From contig NZ_MTJN01000002.1 in the NCBI RefSeq assembly GCF_002017865.1, forward strand, positions 4,092,001 through 4,156,000: a DNA stretch of 64,000 nt. Reading direction: 5' to 3'. Positions 26,029-35,313 of this stretch are shown here, one piece after another. Below the pieces are notes generated by a model that was not told the DNA's origin, did not search any database, and saw only the letters and a program-made list of their open reading frames with translations. This DNA comes from Rhodoferax fermentans. Lineage in GTDB: Bacteria; Pseudomonadota; Gammaproteobacteria; Burkholderiales; Burkholderiaceae_C. Positions within the stretch are counted from its first letter, which is position 1; every line of letters starts with the position of its first letter. A program made the position numbers and the translations under genes.

Positions 26029-27582
26029 TCAGGCCTGATGGACCTGGTTGCGCCCCTGCGCCTTGGCATGGTACAGCGCAGCATCGGCACGGCGGTAGAG
26101 CGTGGTGGTGGTGTCTGCTGCACTGACGGCGGCCACACCCAGGCTCATGGTCATCACCCCCAAGGGAAGGTTGCCGCAGTGTGTGATGCCCATGCCTTGA
26201 AAGCTGGCACGGATCTGCTCAGCAACAGCACCCGCCTGCTCTGCTGTCACCCCGAGCAACAACACACCAAATTCCTCACCGCCCAGGCGCGCAGGCAAGT
26301 CGAGCTCACGGCGCAAACAGCTGCGCAAACACTGGGCCACTCTTTGCAGGGCCTCGTCACCCGCCGGATGGCCATAACTGTCGTTGTATTTCTTGAAGTA
26401 GTCCACATCCATGAGGATCAGCGCCGCGGGTACCTGTTGCCGGGCATGCTGCGCCAGCATGTGTTCCAGGCGCTCATTAAAAGCGCGCCGGTTGGGCAGA
26501 CCGGTCAGGACATCGGTCTGCGACAGGTTTTTGAGTTCCTGGACCTGATGACGCACCACGGCCACCAGTTCCCGGGTGTAGCGCGCCAGCGCCGCCATTT
26601 CGTCATGGCCACTGACGGTGACCTCCCCGGTCCAACGCCTGGAATCCACAATCTGCGCCAGTTCTTCACGCAAGCGGTTGAGTCGGCGCACCACCACCCG
26701 ATCCAGCAACAGGACCAGCAACACCCCGCAGGTCAGAATCAGGGCGATCACCACCGCCTGGGTGGTGTCATAACTGCTGTTGGCCAACTGCGCGTGCCGA
26801 CGGGGCCAAGACATGCGTACTTGGGCAATGTCGTTGCCAAACAAGCTGGTGATGGGGTAACGCAATTCAATGTCGTGCTCCTGCGCCAGCACCTGCACCA
26901 GCTCTTGGCGAAACACGTTGTCCACCACCAGCGGGGATTTCACAATGAGCGGCGCATTGGGCACATCCACAATGCCAAAACGAATGCCGGTGAGTTCAGA
27001 CACCTTCTGGATCATCTCCTCGTTGAGCCATTGCCCGATCACCAGAAAACCACGCGGGCTCCCTTTGCCTTCGCTGTTGAGCACCAGGCTGAAACACACC
27101 AGTGCCACCCGCGACCTGGCCTTGATGGCACCGCAGCCACTGCCTTGGGGCGACAGACTCGCATACCCAGGGTAGGCATATCCGCGCTGCCGGGTTTCAT
27201 CGGTCACTGGTGTTTCACCCTGCGCACCAGGCACCTCACTCATCTCCACCACCTTGCCATCCGGATCCAGCAGCAGCAGGAAGTCCACATCGGCCACCGT
27301 CAGGGCGTCCACTGTCAACTCGTTGTGGCGGAACTCGGGCGAGCGCCGTCGCAGGTGTTCATACAAGGCGGTCCAGTTGGCCCAGGACTTCAAGGTGCCG
27401 TTGACCTCCAGCGTGCGAGCCTGCAAGGTGTTCATCAGGCGGTGCAGTTCGGCCCGCGCCTCAATCTCTTCTTGCTGCGCCGCTTTCTCATGGCTGCCCC
27501 AGCGCAGAGCAATCAGGGTCAACAAGGCCAACACCGACAGGATACTGACCAGGTAAAGCGAAATTCTTCTTCTCAGCCCCAA
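26029..27582 (-). CDS. CHASE4-GGDEF diguanylate cyclase (paralogue A)
   Basis: A 517-residue inner-membrane enzyme making c-di-GMP. A first transmembrane segment (residues 8-27), a periplasmic CHASE4-like sensor (SWANWTALYEHL), a second membrane segment (about 275-297), a HAMP-like linker and a GGDEF domain (from ~355) are visible. The active motif is GGEEF, with RELD five residues before it, so the inhibitory I-site RxxD is present. The start is a TTG at 27582 preceded by GGGAG and aligns exactly with the ATG of the neighbouring paralogue. Both begin MGLRRRISLYLV and are collinear throughout, showing a tandem duplication. Confidence 0.88.
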   Translation of the reverse strand: MGLRRRISLYLVSILSVLALLTLIALRWGSHEKAAQQEEIEARAELHRLMNTLQARTLEVNGTLKSWANWTALYEHLRRRSPEFRHNELTVDALTVADVDFLLLLDPDGKVVEMSEVPGAQGETPVTDETRQRGYAYPGYASLSPQGSGCGAIKARSRVALVCFSLVLNSEGKGSPRGFLVIGQWLNEEMIQKVSELTGIRFGIVDVPNAPLIVKSPLVVDNVFRQELVQVLAQEHDIELRYPITSLFGNDIAQVRMSWPRRHAQLANSSYDTTQAVVIALILTCGVLLVLLLDRVVVRRLNRLREELAQIVDSRRWTGEVTVSGHDEMAALARYTRELVAVVRHQVQELKNLSQTDVLTGLPNRRAFNERLEHMLAQHARQQVPAALILMDVDYFKKYNDSYGHPAGDEALQRVAQCLRSCLRRELDLPARLGGEEFGVLLLGVTAEQAGAVAEQIRASFQGMGITHCGNLPLGVMTMSLGVAAVSAADTTTTLYRRADAALYHAKAQGRNQVHQA

Positions 27583-27687
27583 TTCAATGACTCCCGTCTG
27601 GTGTCTTGTGTGTCAATCCGGACACAAACCAACAATTGTCCATCATGTTGAACAAATGCACAAAGCCCTGCCGGCCAGCTGCAAAAA

Positions 27688-27727
27688 AGTAGAGCAACCG
27701 GCCCTTGATTTACAAGGGCTGGAGGCC
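27688..27727. repeat. Short palindromic repeat (AGCCCTT family), copy 6
   Basis: AGTAGAGCAACCGGCCCTT, loop, ACAAGGGCTGGAGGCC. It lies in the 218-bp gap between the two duplicated diguanylate cyclase genes. Nothing else is evident in the gap. Confidence 0.65.
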
Positions 27728-27800
27728 CAAGATCTTTGCAAGAACACCTCAGCCTGCGGAGATCTGTGTCTGACGCGGTTCATCCACCCTGCCACGCGGT

Positions 27801-29375
27801 TCAGGCCAGGTGCACCCGATTGCGGCCCTGGGTTTTGGCTTGGTACAGCGCGTCGTCGGCCCGCTGGTACAAGGTCGTGGCGGTGTCTTGGGGCGTCACC
27901 ACCGCCACACCCAGGCTCATGGTCATCACCATAAGCGGAGGATTGGCGACGTGCGTCAGGGCCAGCTCCTGCATCGCAAGCCGGATGTGCTGGGCCGCCG
28001 CACAGGCCTGCTCAGCGCTCACGCCTTGCAACAACACCCCAAACTCCTCACCCCCCAGCCGCGCCGGCAGGTCCAGCTCACGGCGCAAGGCGCTGCGCAG
28101 GCACCGGGCAATAACCTTGAGCGCCTCGTCACCCGCCGGATGGCCATAGGTATCGTTGTATTTCTTGAAATGGTCCACATCCATCAGGATCAGGGCAGCA
28201 GACAGCTTCTGCCGGGCATACTGCGCCAGGATGTGCTCCAAGCGCTCATCAAATGCCCGTCGGTTGGGCAGGCCCGTCAGGGCATCGGTTTGTGACAGAT
28301 CCTCGAGCTCCTGCACCTGCTGGCGCACGATGAGCACCAGTTCATGGGTGTAGCGCGCCAGCGCTGCGAGTTCATCGCCACCGCGAATCGAGACCTCGCC
28401 CGCCCACCTTCTGGAATCGACAATGCTTGCCAGTTCCACCCGCAGCAGGTTGAGCCGCCGCACCACCACCCGATCAAGCAGCAACATTAGCAGGGCGCCA
28501 CTGAGGACGATCAAGGTCAGCACCACCATCTCGGTGATGTCACTGCTGGTGTCCACCATTTGTCTCAACCTGCGAGGCCAACGCATGTGAATTTCGGCAA
28601 TATCCTGCCCCAGCAAGCCGGTGAGGGGGGATCGCAGCTCAAGCTCCCGCTGGCTGTCATGCTCGATGACCTGCACAGCGTCCTTACGAAACATGTTGCT
28701 CGTCATTGCCGCTGCGGTTGCCGGTGGCGGCTCCTTCCGGGCTTGGGTGGGAACATCAACGATGTCGAACATCAGGCCTGTCACTTGGGACACCCGCCTG
28801 ATGGTGTCTTCGTTGACCCATTGACCCAATGCAATGTAACCACGGGCATGCCCTTGGCCCTGACTGTTGAAGATCGGACCGAAACACACCATTGCCACCT
28901 GCGTCCTGGCCTTGATCGCACCACAGCCACTGGCGCCCTGCGACGACTTGACATAGGCGGAAAAATACACCGATTGCCTGATCATTTCTTCAGTCGCGGG
29001 CAAGTCTCCGCCAACACCTGGCACCTCGGTCATGCCAATCACATGCCCGGACAAATCCAGCAATGTCAGAAAGTCCACACCCGCCTCCGCCAGTTCCACC
29101 GCACCCAGTTCCTCTTCGAGAAACCGAGATGTGCTGCGGTCCACAACATAGTCGTACAGCTCGGTCCAGTTGGCCCAGGACTTCAACGTCTCCTTGAGTC
29201 CAAGCGTGCTCAACTGAAAGGTGGCCGTCAGCCGGTCAAAGTCATCGCGCGCCTCCGCCTCGTCAAGCTGGTCGGCTTTTTGATGACCGTGCCAACGCAG
29301 CGTCACCAGGGTCAACACCGCCAAAATGGACAGGATGCCAACCAGATACAGCGATATCCGCCTTCGTAGCCCCAT
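27801..29375 (-). CDS. CHASE4-GGDEF diguanylate cyclase (paralogue B)
   Basis: A 524-residue paralogue of the preceding cyclase with the same plan: transmembrane segment near the N-terminus, CHASE4-like periplasmic domain (SWANWTELYDYV), second membrane segment, HAMP-like linker and GGDEF domain with GGEEF and an RELD I-site. The ATG at 29375 has AGGAG seven bases upstream; a longer frame to 29420 lacks this support. The two cyclases share long identical stretches in the C-terminal half and diverge more in the sensor, which suggests they respond to different or differently tuned signals while giving the same output. Confidence 0.88.
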   Translation of the reverse strand: MGLRRRISLYLVGILSILAVLTLVTLRWHGHQKADQLDEAEARDDFDRLTATFQLSTLGLKETLKSWANWTELYDYVVDRSTSRFLEEELGAVELAEAGVDFLTLLDLSGHVIGMTEVPGVGGDLPATEEMIRQSVYFSAYVKSSQGASGCGAIKARTQVAMVCFGPIFNSQGQGHARGYIALGQWVNEDTIRRVSQVTGLMFDIVDVPTQARKEPPPATAAAMTSNMFRKDAVQVIEHDSQRELELRSPLTGLLGQDIAEIHMRWPRRLRQMVDTSSDITEMVVLTLIVLSGALLMLLLDRVVVRRLNLLRVELASIVDSRRWAGEVSIRGGDELAALARYTHELVLIVRQQVQELEDLSQTDALTGLPNRRAFDERLEHILAQYARQKLSAALILMDVDHFKKYNDTYGHPAGDEALKVIARCLRSALRRELDLPARLGGEEFGVLLQGVSAEQACAAAQHIRLAMQELALTHVANPPLMVMTMSLGVAVVTPQDTATTLYQRADDALYQAKTQGRNRVHLA

Positions 29376-29591
29376 GTCAGTTGCTCCTGTTATACCTGTA
29401 TGGCCTTGCTCTGTGGACAAGTTTGAGAATTGTCCCCCATATCAGACGAACGCAATGCGTCAAATACTGGGCCAACCGGCTAGCGCTTGTCTGGATTGAC
29501 ACGGGGGGTGCGTTGATTGAACATGGCAAAGCAGGTGTGACCGACCGCAAGAACTCACACACTGTCTCAATAATCCATCACAGGAAACAAC

Positions 29592-30677
29592 ATGACACGT
29601 TCCATTCGCGGGCTGCTGCTGGCCGCTGTACTTTCGCTTATAGCGCCACTGGCGGCCCACGCAGGTTTGCAGGCCCTCAACCAGTTGTTTGTGTTTGGAG
29701 ATTCACTCTCTGATGGGGGCAATTACGCTGGCCCAGGCGGACCGGGCACCTATCCGCCATCACCCTATGCCTCCACCCGGTACTCCAACGGGCCGACCGC
29801 GGTGGAATACCTGTGGCAGGCGTATCACCCTAATGACACCAGTTTCAAGCCTTCTAGCCTTGGTGGCAGCAATTACGCGCTTGGCGGCGCCACCAGCGGC
29901 AGCAACAACTTCAACGCCATTAATCCCCAAGTTCCTGCGGCCCTGCGGCAATGGTTTGGGTCGCAAGGCGGGGTCGGCAGCCAGGTCACGACCTTCGCCA
30001 ACAATTGCGACGGGTGTTTTAACCCAGACCAGTCACTTTTTGTGGTCTGGGCCTTCCCAAACGACGTCTTTTACAACTCGGCGCTGGCGATGGCAGGGAT
30101 GGCTGCGTTGTCACCCGAAGCCGTGATTACGCAAGGGGTAGCGAACATCAAAAGTGCCATTCAGGACCTGATCAGTGAAGGCGCGACCAACTTCCTGATT
30201 CCCAATATGCCCGATCTTGGCAACACGCCTGCCTTTCAAGGCAACAACGGCTTGACCGGCCTGACGCTGGCGTTTAACTACGCCCTGTCAGGCGCCTTGG
30301 CGGAACTTGACCAGACCATGAACAACAGCGTGGACATCACGCTGCTGGACAGCTTTGGCACGCTCAATGATGTGATCACCAACAAAGACAAGTACGGCAT
30401 GAAAAATGTCACCCAGCAGTGTGTGCAACATCTTGGTGATGCGAACAATCCCTGCGACCCCGACAGCTGGCTGTTCTGGGATGGTGTGCACCCCACCAGC
30501 GCAGGGCACGCGATTCTGGGCGCCCAATTTGCCGCCGCCATCGATGTGCCGGAGCCCGCCAGCCTGTGGCTGATGACACTGGCCCTGGTGCTGCTGGGCT
30601 GGCGCTGGCGGGCACACCAGTTGCGTTTTGGCACGCAAGCCGCTTGGCGGCCGAAATCCCTGCCCGCGCCGGCCTGA
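29592..30677 (+). CDS. GDSL/SGNH hydrolase with PEP-CTERM sorting signal
   Basis: A 361-residue secreted esterase/lipase-like protein. A signal peptide (LLLAAVLSLIAPLAAHA) is followed by the GDSL block FVFGDSLSDGGNYAG, then the Asn/Gly oxyanion blocks and DGVHPTSAGHA holding the catalytic Asp and His. Near the C-terminus lies VPEPASLWLMTLALVLLGWRWR, a PEP-CTERM tripartite signal (PEP, hydrophobic helix, Arg) recognised by exosortase. Unusually, about 20 residues follow the arginine cluster (to SLPAPA), beyond where such proteins normally end. No exosortase gene is in the window. The substrate is unknown. Confidence 0.85.
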   Translation: MTRSIRGLLLAAVLSLIAPLAAHAGLQALNQLFVFGDSLSDGGNYAGPGGPGTYPPSPYASTRYSNGPTAVEYLWQAYHPNDTSFKPSSLGGSNYALGGATSGSNNFNAINPQVPAALRQWFGSQGGVGSQVTTFANNCDGCFNPDQSLFVVWAFPNDVFYNSALAMAGMAALSPEAVITQGVANIKSAIQDLISEGATNFLIPNMPDLGNTPAFQGNNGLTGLTLAFNYALSGALAELDQTMNNSVDITLLDSFGTLNDVITNKDKYGMKNVTQQCVQHLGDANNPCDPDSWLFWDGVHPTSAGHAILGAQFAAAIDVPEPASLWLMTLALVLLGWRWRAHQLRFGTQAAWRPKSLPAPA

Positions 30678-30690
30678 CACATCAAAAATG

Positions 30691-30727
30691 AGAGCTATCA
30701 GCCCTTGATAGATAAGGGCCGGAGGCC
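30691..30727. repeat. Short palindromic repeat (AGCCCTT family), copy 7
   Basis: GAGCTATCAGCCCTTGAT, then AGATAAGGGCCGGAGGCC. It lies between the convergent GDSL hydrolase and response-regulator genes. Confidence 0.7.
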
Positions 30728-30749
30728 AAAAAGACTTGCAAACGCTGCG

Positions 30750-31754
30750 TTAACCCTCAAACTGCGGGTGCAGCTGTTTGATGCGGCTCATGACCATGGC
30801 GGCGGCGGCGGTGCGGGTCTCGACCCCCAGTTTGGCAAACACCCGCTCCAGGTGTTTTTTGACCGTCATCGGGCTGCTGCCAACAATGTCACCGATGTCG
30901 CGGTTGATCTTGCCCTTGACCACCCAGTACAGCACCTCGGCCTCGCGCGGGGTGAGTTTGAAGCTCAGCGCGATGGCCTCGATCACACTTTGTTCACTGA
31001 GCTCCTGCATGATGATCAGCCAGTCGCCCCCGCCCTCACTGTCACCAATCTGCTGGTGCAGCCGGAAGGTCAGGCGGTTGGCGCCATGCTCGACACTCAG
31101 ACGTGGCGGCTCGGTCAAAGGCTCCTTGGCTTGCACATGACGGCGCAGCCAGACCAGCACCGGCTCGGGGGTGATCGGTGCGTCGGTGCCGTAATAACGC
31201 GCCAGCAGCTCCCGCGCCAGCGGGGTTTGCCACATCAGTTTGCCGTCGCTCACCCGCACCGTGATGCTGGCGTAACCAAAGGCGTCGAGTGCACTGCGCG
31301 CCTGGCGCCGCTCACGCGCGCCCTGCAAATGCACCGCCATGCGCGCCAGCACCTCCTTGGGTTTGATCGGTTTGGTGACGTAGTCGACCCCGCCGGACTC
31401 GAGCGCGGCCACCAGGTGTTCGGTCTCGGTCAGACCGGTCATGAACACAATCGGGATGTGGCTGGTTTGCGGCAGGCTCTTGAGGCGGCGCGCCACCTCA
31501 AAACCGTCCATGCCGGGCATCATCGCGTCGAGCAGGATGATGTCGGGCAAGACCTGGGCAGCGCGTTGTAAGGCAGCCTCGCCGTTGATGGCCACCAGCA
31601 CGGTGTAGCCTGATTCATCGAGTGCGTCATGCAACACCGCCAGGTTGTCGGGCACGTCGTCGACGATCAGCACCACGTCGCTGTTGGCACGGTCCAGCGT
31701 GCGGTCCAGCAACGGGCGCGGCAAGGCGCTTTGCAAATTAGTTTTCGTTGGCAT
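30750..31754 (-). CDS. Response regulator: receiver + LuxR-type HTH
   Basis: A 334-residue regulator. The receiver domain (residues ~27-145) has the acidic pair VDD and phospho-acceptor Asp76 in DIILLDAMMPGMDG, with the conserved Lys in YVTKPIKP. The middle ~120 residues resemble a PAS-like linker, and the C-terminal ~65 residues are a LuxR/NarL-type helix-turn-helix (LTPREAEVLYWVVKGKINRDIGDIVG). Its ATG overlaps by 17 bp the end of the upstream NCS1-permease/kinase fusion, so the two form a cognate pair in one transcript. Targets are unknown; the divergent urease operon is the obvious candidate. Confidence 0.87.
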   Translation of the reverse strand: MPTKTNLQSALPRPLLDRTLDRANSDVVLIVDDVPDNLAVLHDALDESGYTVLVAINGEAALQRAAQVLPDIILLDAMMPGMDGFEVARRLKSLPQTSHIPIVFMTGLTETEHLVAALESGGVDYVTKPIKPKEVLARMAVHLQGARERRQARSALDAFGYASITVRVSDGKLMWQTPLARELLARYYGTDAPITPEPVLVWLRRHVQAKEPLTEPPRLSVEHGANRLTFRLHQQIGDSEGGGDWLIIMQELSEQSVIEAIALSFKLTPREAEVLYWVVKGKINRDIGDIVGSSPMTVKKHLERVFAKLGVETRTAAAAMVMSRIKQLHPQFEG

Positions 31755-34700
31755 AACTGCTCAGTTGGCCCAACATGGCCTCAAACTGGAACTGCTTGGC
31801 CAGCTCACGCATGCCCGCTACAAAGTGGGCGCAATGCGGGTGGTTCAGTTCGATGGTGTCGAGCTGGTTCAAGATGCCGCGGTAGTACCCCAGCACCACC
31901 AGCTCACGCAGCGCGTCGACCTGCGGTTTGGGTGGAACCACCAGCTCGGCCACCGGTGCGGCCGTGTCCTCAGCCACCGGCACCGGGTTTTCCAGCCAGC
32001 TCAGTTTCAGGCGGCGCTCCAGCCAGTCCAGCAGGTCAATGTGGCGCACCGGCTTGAGGATGAAGTCCTCGCTCGGCACACCCAAGTCGTTGTCCAGCCC
32101 ACGGTCAAACGCGTTGGCTGAAACAATAGCAACAAATGGCGCAGGATAAGGGCTATCAGCCAATAAGACACGTAAACGGCGGATGGTTTCCCAGCCGTCG
32201 ATTCCGGGCATGGCCAGGTCCATCAGGATCACCTCAGGCAAGTAGCCAGCGGCCAACAGGTCCAGGCAGTCGTGGCCACTGGCGGCCGTGCGCACCTCAA
32301 ACCCGAGCGGCTGCAATAACTTGACCAGCACCTCGCGGTCGGCCTCCTCGTTGTCCACCACCAGGATGCGTCGGCGTGCCCCCGCGTAGCCCCGGCGCGG
32401 GCGGCGCACAAACAGGCGGTTCTGGTGTTTGGAGGCGGGGGAATACACCGAGTGATCGAGTGCACTGCTGACCTCGGGCAAAAACAGCTTGGCCTTGAAG
32501 GTGGAGCCCACACCGGGTGTGCTGCTGACCGTCATCTGGCCACCCATCAGGTCGGTCAACATGCGGGCAATGGTCAGGCCCAGGCCAGCGCCGGGTGCGG
32601 CATTACCCGCACCCTGGGCACGTGTGAAGGGCTCAAAAATGCGTGTGAGTTCGGACTCGGACAACCCCGGGCCGGAGTCCTCCACCTCGATCACCGCCAT
32701 CTCACGGGCATAACTCACTCGCAGCGTGACCTGGCCTTGGGTGGTGAACTTGATGGCGTTGCCCACCAGGTTGATCAGAATCTGACGCACCCGTTTTTCA
32801 TCAGCACGCACCACGGTCGGCAGGTTGCCGTCCACCTCACAGCGGAAGGTCAGGCCCTTGGCTTGTGCCTCCAACTCAAACAGGCTGGCAATATCGCTCA
32901 CAAAATCGGCAAAGAGCAGAGGTTTGACCAAGAGGGTGAGGCGCCCGGCCTCAATGTGAGCCATGTCCAGCGTGCCTTCGATCAGGGACAGCAGGTGTTC
33001 ACCACCGCGTTTGATCACGCTGACCGCCTGTTTGCGGTGCGCCGGGATGCCCGCGTCTTCCCCCATGAGCTGGGCATACCCCAGGATGCTGTTGAGCGGT
33101 GTACGCAGTTCGTGGCTGATGGCACTGATGTAACGACTTTTGGCCTGGTTGGCCAGATCAGCGGCGGCGCGCGCCTCTTCAGCCACCTGTTTGGCGCGTT
33201 GTAATGCCTCGTCGGTCTGGCGGTGCAACTCGATCTCGCGCAGCAACAAATGGGTTTGCCGGTTGGACTCTTCCTGCGCCACCAGACGGCTTTTGTGCGC
33301 CAGCACCACCCACCAGGCCACCAGACCACCAATCAGGATCAGCGCCATGTAGGCCTTCAAGAAACCCGCGCGCAACACATCCATGGCTGATTGCAGCGCC
33401 TGTGGGCTGCTCAGGGTCTGGGCCAAGGTTCGGGTTTCCTGGTGGTAGAGCAGCCCGAACACACTGGCCAGCAGCGGCGCAATCACCAGCATCAGCATCA
33501 GAAAGGTGCCCAGACCTTTGTCAAGATGCGCCCAGGCAGGTTGCGGCAACAACCAGCGCAGAGCAGCCTGCCACTGGCTGGACAGGCTGGCGTGGGGTTT
33601 GCACAGGTCACCACAACGTGCATCGAGCGTGCAGCACAGCGAGCAGATCGGCCCCTGGTAAGCCGGGCAATGGGCCATGTCCGGCGCCTCGTACTCGCGT
33701 TCACAGATCACACAGGTGCTGACCTTCAGGCGCTGATAGCTGCCACTGTCTGCCTTGACTCCTTCTCCCTCTGGGAGAAGGTTGGGATGAGGGTTGGGCC
33801 GCGCCAAGTAGTATTTGCCACCCGTTGCCCAGGCCAGCAGGGGCGAGGCAAGCAACGCGGTGCCCAGGGCGATCAACGCCGAGAACGCCTGCGCCAGCGG
33901 CCCCAGAACACCCAAGTGGGCGGTGATCGACAGGCCAGAGGCCAGCACCATCGCCCCCACCCCCACCGGGTTGATGTCGTACAGGTGGGCACGTTTGAAC
34001 TCGATGCCCGGTGGCGACAGGCCCAGCGGTTTGTTGATGACCAGGTCCGCCACCACCACCATCATCCAGGCAATCGCGATGTTGGAGTACAGCCCCAGCA
34101 CCTCCCCCAGCGCGGCAAACACGTTCATCTCCATCAGCATGAAGGCGATCAGGGTGTTGAACACCACCCACACCACCCGCCCCGGGTGGCTGTGCGTCAG
34201 GCGCGAGAAAAAGTTGCTCCAGGCCAGCGACCCGGCGTAGGCGTTGGTGACATTGATCTTGAGCTGCGACAACACCACAAACAGCGCGGTGGCCGCCACC
34301 GCCCAGCCGTAGTTGGGAAAGACGTATTCATAAGCCGCCAGATACATCTGGTTCGGATCAACCGCACGCTCGGTGGGCACCGCGTTCTGGATCGCTAGGT
34401 AAGCCAGCAAGGCGCCGCCCAGCATCTTGAGCACCCCCAGGACCACCCAGCCCGGCCCACCCGCCAGCACACCCAGCCACCAGCGTCGGCCATTGGCTTG
34501 GGTTTTGGCGGGCATGAAGCGCAGGTAATCGGCCTGCTCACCCATCTGCGTCATCAAGGCCACCCCCACCGTCAACGCAGCACCAAAAAGCGGCAGATTA
34601 AAACCATCCGACGATCCTTTATCACCAATGTAGTGCGTCACCCCGGCAAAAGCGTTCGGGTCGCGCAGCAACACATAGACAAAAGGCACAACCAACATCA

Positions 34701-35301
34701 CCAGCCACAGCGGCTGCGTCCAGACCTGCAGGCGGCTGATGGTCGACACCCCATGGGTCACCAGCGGAATCACCGCCAGCGCACACACCAGGTAACCCCA
34801 GCGCGGCGGGATACCCAGCGCCAGCTCGAGCGCATAGGCCATCACCGCTGCCTCCAGCGCAAAAAAGATGAAGGTGAAGCTCGCGTAGATCAGCGAGGTG
34901 AGGGTCGAGCCGATGTAGCCAAAACCCGCGCCACGGGTCAGCAAATCCATATCCACCCCATACCGGGCGGCGTAATAACTGATGGGCAGACCGGCCAGGA
35001 AGATGATCAGCCCGGTGGCCAGAATCGCCCAAAACGCGTTGACAAAACCGTATTGCACCAGCAGCGTGGCACCCACCGCCTCCAGTATCAAAAATGCAGC
35101 AGCACCCCCAAGCGCAGTCTGGGCTACCTGCCATTCCGACCACTTGCGAAAACGCTGCGGGGTGAAACGCAGCGCGTAATCCTCCAGGGTTTCACGCGCG
35201 ACCCAGCCGTTGTAGTCCCGGCGCACCAAAGTGATGCGCTGGGGCGCTTTTGGTTCGGAATGGGGCACGGCAACAGAAGGGGGAAATACATCGTTTGTCA
35301 C
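31738..35301 (-). CDS. NCS1 permease-histidine kinase-receiver fusion sensor
   Basis: A protein of about 1187 residues. Residues ~10-490 look like a complete NCS1 (cytosine/purine/allantoin) permease with about 12 hydrophobic segments (ETLEDYALRFTPQRFRKWSE, GEQADYLRFMPAK). A linker with many cysteines follows (~528-569, CVICER..CPAY..CSLCC..CGDLC), likely metal-binding, then two more membrane segments, a coiled coil, a HisKA domain with His730 (SHELRTPLNSILGY), an HATPase (GNAIKF, DSGPGL) and a receiver with Asp1028 (VILMDLAMPG). It resembles transporter-kinases such as CbrA in plan. I chose GTG 35301, just after a sigma-54 promoter; GTG 35268 or an ATG at 35379 with GAGGTG are alternatives. 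A purine-breakdown compound is a plausible ligand. Confidence 0.85.
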   Translation of the reverse strand: MTNDVFPPSVAVPHSEPKAPQRITLVRRDYNGWVARETLEDYALRFTPQRFRKWSEWQVAQTALGGAAAFLILEAVGATLLVQYGFVNAFWAILATGLIIFLAGLPISYYAARYGVDMDLLTRGAGFGYIGSTLTSLIYASFTFIFFALEAAVMAYALELALGIPPRWGYLVCALAVIPLVTHGVSTISRLQVWTQPLWLVMLVVPFVYVLLRDPNAFAGVTHYIGDKGSSDGFNLPLFGAALTVGVALMTQMGEQADYLRFMPAKTQANGRRWWLGVLAGGPGWVVLGVLKMLGGALLAYLAIQNAVPTERAVDPNQMYLAAYEYVFPNYGWAVAATALFVVLSQLKINVTNAYAGSLAWSNFFSRLTHSHPGRVVWVVFNTLIAFMLMEMNVFAALGEVLGLYSNIAIAWMMVVVADLVINKPLGLSPPGIEFKRAHLYDINPVGVGAMVLASGLSITAHLGVLGPLAQAFSALIALGTALLASPLLAWATGGKYYLARPNPHPNLLPEGEGVKADSGSYQRLKVSTCVICEREYEAPDMAHCPAYQGPICSLCCTLDARCGDLCKPHASLSSQWQAALRWLLPQPAWAHLDKGLGTFLMLMLVIAPLLASVFGLLYHQETRTLAQTLSSPQALQSAMDVLRAGFLKAYMALILIGGLVAWWVVLAHKSRLVAQEESNRQTHLLLREIELHRQTDEALQRAKQVAEEARAAADLANQAKSRYISAISHELRTPLNSILGYAQLMGEDAGIPAHRKQAVSVIKRGGEHLLSLIEGTLDMAHIEAGRLTLLVKPLLFADFVSDIASLFELEAQAKGLTFRCEVDGNLPTVVRADEKRVRQILINLVGNAIKFTTQGQVTLRVSYAREMAVIEVEDSGPGLSESELTRIFEPFTRAQGAGNAAPGAGLGLTIARMLTDLMGGQMTVSSTPGVGSTFKAKLFLPEVSSALDHSVYSPASKHQNRLFVRRPRRGYAGARRRILVVDNEEADREVLVKLLQPLGFEVRTAASGHDCLDLLAAGYLPEVILMDLAMPGIDGWETIRRLRVLLADSPYPAPFVAIVSANAFDRGLDNDLGVPSEDFILKPVRHIDLLDWLERRLKLSWLENPVPVAEDTAAPVAELVVPPKPQVDALRELVVLGYYRGILNQLDTIELNHPHCAHFVAGMRELAKQFQFEAMLGQLSSYANEN
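32125..32165. repeat. Repeat-like sequence inside the receiver domain of the fusion kinase
   Basis: AACAATAGCAACAAATGG and then GATAAGGGCTATCAGCC resemble one degenerate copy of the AGCCCTT palindrome family, read in frame inside the receiver (SPYPAPFVAIVSAN). The match covers only one arm and may be partly chance. Confidence 0.4.
33761..33797. repeat. In-frame hairpin repeat coding NPHPNLLPEGEG
   Basis: CCTTCTCCC and GGGAGAAGG form a perfect 9-bp stem with a 3-nt loop, followed by TTGGGATGAGGGTTGG. This is a widespread bacterial repeat that I recall from many proteobacterial genomes, where it reads PHPNPLPEGEG when it falls in genes. Here it forms about 12 residues of the linker between the permease and cysteine-rich parts. 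Confidence 0.7.
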
Positions 35302-35313
35302 AGGCCAGAACGT

